This document shows positions 7,696 through 11,442 of a stretch of 11,442 nt of DNA, piece by piece. The notes under the pieces are model-generated. The model made no database searches. It saw nothing but the letters and a program-made list of their open reading frames with translations, and was not told where the DNA came from. This DNA comes from Bacteroides sp. (GTDB lineage: Bacteria; Bacteroidota; Bacteroidia; Bacteroidales; Bacteroidaceae): contig DXLM01000071.1 of assembly GCA_019414725.1 (NCBI GenBank), positions 3,838 through 15,279 of the forward strand, read 5' to 3'. The position numbers and the translations under genes were made by a program. Every line of letters starts with the position of its first letter. Positions within the stretch are counted from its first letter, which is position 1.

Positions 7696-10600
7696 TTAGA
7701 AAGCAAGATTTAAACCAACCACAAACGAACGTGCTCTAGGATAAGTACCCCAGTCCAATCCTACTGTAGGGTATTTCGCCTTATTCTGAGAGGTATTAGC
7801 ACTAACTTCAGGATCCAGACCTGAGTAACCGGTTAAGGTAAACAAATTATAGATTGTTCCATAAATACGCAATTTACTCAAACCAGCCTTATGCAAGACC
7901 TTATCGGGCAATGAATACCCCAATGTCAACGTGTTCAGACGCAAATAAGAACCATCTTCAATAGCAATACTGGAAGTAACCCCATTTTCACTATAAGGTA
8001 ATGGTAAATTAGCATTTACATTAGCTGCATTTAATTGCTCAGGAGTAGTGAGACGAACTAATTTCCCATCTACCACGTCATAAATCTTATAGGAGTCTTT
8101 CATAAAGCCAAGTTTATTCTCATATACTCCTTTTTCTTTTGCACCGTACAAGGAAGCGATTTTATTCACATTATACACATCATTACCATAACTCCAATTA
8201 AAATACAATCCTAAATCAAAATTTTTATAAGTTGTATTGATATTGAAACCACCTGTATGAACAGGATTCATATCACCAATAATGGTAACATCTTTCTCAT
8301 CAATGCTGCCGCTATTATCCATATCCCTAAATTTCGGAAGACCCGGATAGGCATTTTGTCCGGACGGACGGTCTACCCCATGTACAGGATTAATAAAAGA
8401 ACCTAAATCTGCCACGCCCTCTTTCAATATATATTGTCCGTTTACATAATTAAAGTCATCTGTAGTATAAAAGCCATCATATATAAAACCTCTGACCATA
8501 CCCACAGGTTTACCTTCCTGTAAAATATAATCCTCACCCGGGAAACTGCTACTGCCACACCAACTAGAGCCATATAAACCTGTTACATTTTCTGCCAACT
8601 TATCGACCTTACCCTTATTGAAATTTATATTCATACCAGCCGTAATATTCCAATCTTTATTTTCAAAAATCACACCTGACAAAGAAAACTCAATTCCCTT
8701 ATTACTAGTCTGACCAATGTTATCATACGTAGATGTGAATCCGGTAATCCCCGGAAGCGAAGTCAACATCAGCAAATCCTTTGTTGTATTCCAATATAAA
8801 TCCAAAGATCCCCACAAACGGTTCTTTAAAAATCCGAAATCAAAACCAAAATTACGTGTAATAGTTGTTTCCCATTTTAGATTTTTATTTGCCATTTGTT
8901 CCGTTGAAAGGTCATAAGAAGATGAATACTGGTTATTTAGTATATATTGATATCGTAAATCTGTTTCAGAAGTCCACGTTTGTGACCATAAATCTGAGCT
9001 GATACCATCATTACCTACCGTACCATAAGACAAACGAACTTTCAAGTTATCTAACCAATCTTTCGTCCCTTCCATGAAAGTTTCTTCAGAAAGGCGCCAT
9101 CCAAAAGCCGCAGCAGGAAAATATCCCCAACGGTGTTCGGGGGAAAACTTAGAAGAACCATCGGCACGGAATGTCACAGTAAACAAATAACGATCCATCA
9201 ATGTATAATTAGCACGACCAAAGAATGAGAGAATACGTCCAGGAATATCTACTCCAGAAGAAAATTTACTTGTTCCATGCTCCGCATCATATTGGTTAAT
9301 CATGGCAAATGCATTATCCTTTGTAAAATTAGAGGGAAAGTGACTAGCTGAAATTGACATTTTACTACCTCCGGAGTCTGTAACTTCATGTCCCAACAGA
9401 ATATTCAAACGATGCTGTTTAGGTAAAAAATTGAAGTCATAACTGATTGTATTCGTCCAACGCAGTCCCCAACTGTCACGCTTTGTATATTCCACATTTC
9501 CTGCATATAGTTTGGCTCCTGTTTCGTCATCCAAATAATTATTATAAATAGCTCCCCCCCAAATCTTATCTTGTTCCCATGATTGGTTTAAAGTAAAATC
9601 AGTATGATATGCAAAGCCGTCAAACAATCTCCAATTTAAAGATAAAGTACCACGAAGTCTTTGTTTAATATATAGTGGATCATAATCTCCGATACGAGCC
9701 ACAGGACTATAAGTATCCCAGGCAGACTGACGACCATACATCTCCATATTCCCTTCACGCAAAGCATTCAAGTCCCCCAAAATATCACGAGTAGCAATCG
9801 GACGAAAACGATAAGAAGATGAAAGCAATGAGCCGGAACCATTAGTTGTTCCTTCATCTCCCATAGTACGCATATCACTATAACGGGTATCTAAATTAAT
9901 ATCCAAATTATCACGTAATTTCTGATTAATTTTCAACGAAACACCTCCACGCTTTGCATAAGAATTAAGTTTCATACCTTGCTCATCCATATAATTCATC
10001 GCAAACAAAACTTTTGTTTTTTCAGTGCCTCCACTAACCGACAAATCATGGTTATGAGATACAGAACTATTATACACATCTTTTTGGATGTTATAATTCC
10101 TGGTGTTACGATAACTTTCTATACCTCCTGTATTACTACCAGAATAATCACCGATGCCATACAATTTTTCGAATGGTAGACGATATGCATCGCCACTAGC
10201 AGCTGCATTTCCCCAAACAAACGATAAATAATCATAAGGATCCAATGTTGCCAAATATTTAGTCGGTGTATTAAATTTAACATAACCATTATAAGAAACA
10301 GAAACTTTCCCTTCTTTTGCTCCCTTTGTAGTTACAAGAATTACTCCATTGGCACCACGTGCACCATAAATAGCAGTAGAAGATGCATCCTTCAACACAT
10401 CAATACTTTCCACTTGATCAGACGGAATATCATTTAAAGAATTCACAGTTACACCATCTACCAGAATCAAAGGTTCATTACTTTGCGAAATGGAACCTCC
10501 TCCTCGCACACGAATAGAAATCGCCGCATCAGGACGTCCATCTTGTGAGGTAATGTTCACACCAGGAAGTTTACCTTGCATAGCCTGTGCTACATTAGAA

Positions 10601-11106
10601 ACAGGCATAACAGACACGGTTTTACCACTAACAGAAGCAACAGAACCAGTTAAGTCCTTACGTTTAATAGTCTGATAACCAATCACTACAACTTCATCAA
10701 GCACCTCATTATCACTCTCCATCTTAATGGCAAACGTATTTTGGCTACCGACTTTTACATTCTGAGTTTTGTATCCGATATAGGAAACAACTAATGTAGC
10801 GTTTGCAGGAACTTCCAATGTAAATTTACCATCCAAATCTGTAACAGTTCCAGTAGTAGTCCCTTGAACTAAAACCGACACACCAATCATAGGTTCACCT
10901 GTTTCATCAATAATGGTTCCGGTAATATTCTTTGTCTGACTAACAATTTGAACACCAATGTTTTTTCCACCGACAGAAACCTCAGCCATCATCGGTATAA
11001 CACTTATGAACATTGCGGCCGACAAGCCCCAAATAAGAAAAGAACGGCTGGCTTTACAACCGTATGCGCTTGCAAACAAACGCCTTGTTTTCTGAACATT
11101 TTCCAT
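7696..11106 (-). CDS. susC-like: SusC/RagA-family TonB-dependent outer-membrane transporter
   Basis: A 1136-residue protein from ATG at 11106, chosen because it is preceded by AGGAAAG and is the first ATG; the frame runs further upstream to a TTG at 11124. After a basic n-region the hydrophobic stretch 22-41 (SFLIWGLSAAMFISVIPMMA) is the signal. Residues 61-130 form a carboxypeptidase-D-like regulatory domain (ITGTIIDETGEPMIGVSV). DEVVVIGYQ (137-145) is the TonB-box region, and 150-262 the plug, with LILVDGV, IDVLKDASSTAIYGARGANGVILVTT. The rest is a 22-strand barrel type ending in the terminal Phe typical of outer-membrane proteins. It imports oligosaccharides with energy from TonB-ExbBD, capped by SusD. 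There is no STN domain, so transenvelope ECF-sigma signalling is unlikely. Residues 928-939 (DMDNSGSIDEKD) fit a calcium-binding EF-hand-like loop. First gene of the operon. Substrate unknown. Confidence 0.97.
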   Translation of the reverse strand: MENVQKTRRLFASAYGCKASRSFLIWGLSAAMFISVIPMMAEVSVGGKNIGVQIVSQTKNITGTIIDETGEPMIGVSVLVQGTTTGTVTDLDGKFTLEVPANATLVVSYIGYKTQNVKVGSQNTFAIKMESDNEVLDEVVVIGYQTIKRKDLTGSVASVSGKTVSVMPVSNVAQAMQGKLPGVNITSQDGRPDAAISIRVRGGGSISQSNEPLILVDGVTVNSLNDIPSDQVESIDVLKDASSTAIYGARGANGVILVTTKGAKEGKVSVSYNGYVKFNTPTKYLATLDPYDYLSFVWGNAAASGDAYRLPFEKLYGIGDYSGSNTGGIESYRNTRNYNIQKDVYNSSVSHNHDLSVSGGTEKTKVLFAMNYMDEQGMKLNSYAKRGGVSLKINQKLRDNLDINLDTRYSDMRTMGDEGTTNGSGSLLSSSYRFRPIATRDILGDLNALREGNMEMYGRQSAWDTYSPVARIGDYDPLYIKQRLRGTLSLNWRLFDGFAYHTDFTLNQSWEQDKIWGGAIYNNYLDDETGAKLYAGNVEYTKRDSWGLRWTNTISYDFNFLPKQHRLNILLGHEVTDSGGSKMSISASHFPSNFTKDNAFAMINQYDAEHGTSKFSSGVDIPGRILSFFGRANYTLMDRYLFTVTFRADGSSKFSPEHRWGYFPAAAFGWRLSEETFMEGTKDWLDNLKVRLSYGTVGNDGISSDLWSQTWTSETDLRYQYILNNQYSSSYDLSTEQMANKNLKWETTITRNFGFDFGFLKNRLWGSLDLYWNTTKDLLMLTSLPGITGFTSTYDNIGQTSNKGIEFSLSGVIFENKDWNITAGMNINFNKGKVDKLAENVTGLYGSSWCGSSSFPGEDYILQEGKPVGMVRGFIYDGFYTTDDFNYVNGQYILKEGVADLGSFINPVHGVDRPSGQNAYPGLPKFRDMDNSGSIDEKDVTIIGDMNPVHTGGFNINTTYKNFDLGLYFNWSYGNDVYNVNKIASLYGAKEKGVYENKLGFMKDSYKIYDVVDGKLVRLTTPEQLNAANVNANLPLPYSENGVTSSIAIEDGSYLRLNTLTLGYSLPDKVLHKAGLSKLRIYGTIYNLFTLTGYSGLDPEVSANTSQNKAKYPTVGLDWGTYPRARSFVVGLNLAF

Positions 11107-11442
11107 ACTTTCCTGGGTTAACAAATAATCATTTTAGATTTAATAATTCTTTTTGTGTTCTCTTTAAGCGTGCTCCATAATCATAGTATCTTAAATCACA
11201 CATTGCAAAAGTAGAAATATTTTCGGAAAACAAAAGTAATTTTGCACTTTTTTTCTTTATTTTATTTCGTTTACTTTCATTTATAACAAACAATGCAACC
11301 TGAAAACAAAAAAAACGATACAAAGTATTGGATATATGTGTTCTACACCCTTTAGTCAGACAAAGAATGAGGAGATATAGAACTTTCGTTTCCTTTCAAC
11401 CAAGCTAAATTAAATTTATAATAGAAGCGGCTTGTTATCAAA
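11107..11442. other. Upstream and leader region of the PUL operon; no convincing gene
   Basis: This 336-base AT-rich stretch holds the operon promoter (separate entry) and a leader of about 95 bases before the susC start. An open minus-strand frame of 64 codons (11129-11323) crosses the promoter, lacks any recognisable motif and is probably chance. A frame open from the right edge to a stop near 11355 gives about 28 residues with no family resemblance. Nothing else is recognised; a regulator could lie just beyond the right edge. Confidence 0.6.
11206..11234 (-). promoter_or_regulatory. Bacteroides-type sigma promoter for the susC operon
   Basis: On the minus strand TTTG (11234-11231) is the -33 element and TACTTTTG (11213-11206) the -7 element, separated by 17 bases; this matches the Bacteroides consensus TTTG / TAnnTTTG. 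Transcription would begin near 11200, leaving an untranslated leader of about 95 bases before the ATG at 11106. A second TACTTTTG at 11238-11231 overlaps the -33 box, but no matching -33 lies upstream of it, so it is probably not a separate promoter. Confidence 0.7.

Noticed and set aside
11107..11124. TTG at 11124 as the start of the SusC-like protein
   Set aside because: ATG at 11106 is preceded by AGGAAAG and gives an uninterrupted signal-bearing N-terminus; rare TTG initiation is not needed.
11129..11323. Minus-strand 64-codon frame upstream of susC
   Set aside because: It spans the well-formed promoter at 11206-11234, is Lys/Phe-rich from AT-rich DNA, and matches no known family. Could be a leader peptide only if transcription began further upstream.
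11355..11442. Minus-strand frame open from the right edge, possibly the end of an upstream regulator
   Set aside because: Only about 28 residues are visible and none resemble the C-terminus of an AraC-type or other regulator.
1..11442. tRNA, rRNA, CRISPR array, insertion sequence or phage genes
   Set aside because: No cloverleaf, spaced direct-repeat array, transposase motif or terminal repeats were seen in reading both strands; a dedicated search was not possible here.

Overview
The window is the 5' part of a polysaccharide utilization locus (PUL) from a gut-type Bacteroidota, most likely Bacteroides or a close relative such as Phocaeicola or Parabacteroides. The evidence is a SusC/SusD pair followed by secreted carbohydrate-active enzymes on one strand, AT-rich DNA, starts mostly without Shine-Dalgarno sequences, and a Bacteroides-type promoter (TTTG, 17 nt, TAnnTTTG) ahead of the first gene. 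No species can be named from the sequence alone.

Layout: every real gene is on the minus strand, so transcription runs from right to left. From the right edge there are about 340 bases of leader and upstream DNA with a convincing promoter (about 11206-11234). Then come susC-like (11106-7696), susD-like (7665-5629), a GH43 glycosidase with a C-terminal lectin-like domain (5619-4123), and a DUF5060/DUF4038-like/DUF5605 TIM-barrel glycosidase (4085-2478). After a 193-base gap that can form unusual overlapping RNA hairpins, the last gene is a pectin-methylesterase-like beta-helix protein (from 2284 leftward). It is open for 761 codons and cut by the left edge. The first four genes are 9 to 37 bases apart and look like one operon.

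How they work together: by analogy with known PULs, SusD (surface lipoprotein) and SusC (TonB-dependent outer-membrane transporter) capture and import an oligosaccharide. The three enzymes carry export signals and would trim it outside the cytoplasm. A GH43 (usually an alpha-L-arabinofuranosidase, beta-xylosidase or related activity), a DUF4038-like hydrolase (the fold of the characterised apiosidases) and a CE8-like beta-helix together suggest a substituted plant cell-wall glycan, perhaps pectic. The substrate is inferred, not shown. No sensor or regulator is in the window; SusC has no STN domain, which argues against ECF-sigma/anti-sigma control.

The points most worth following up are the CE8-like protein, whose fold looks conserved but whose expected acid/base Asp seems to be replaced, and the gap before it, where two competing long hairpins resemble an attenuator or a mobile palindromic repeat.
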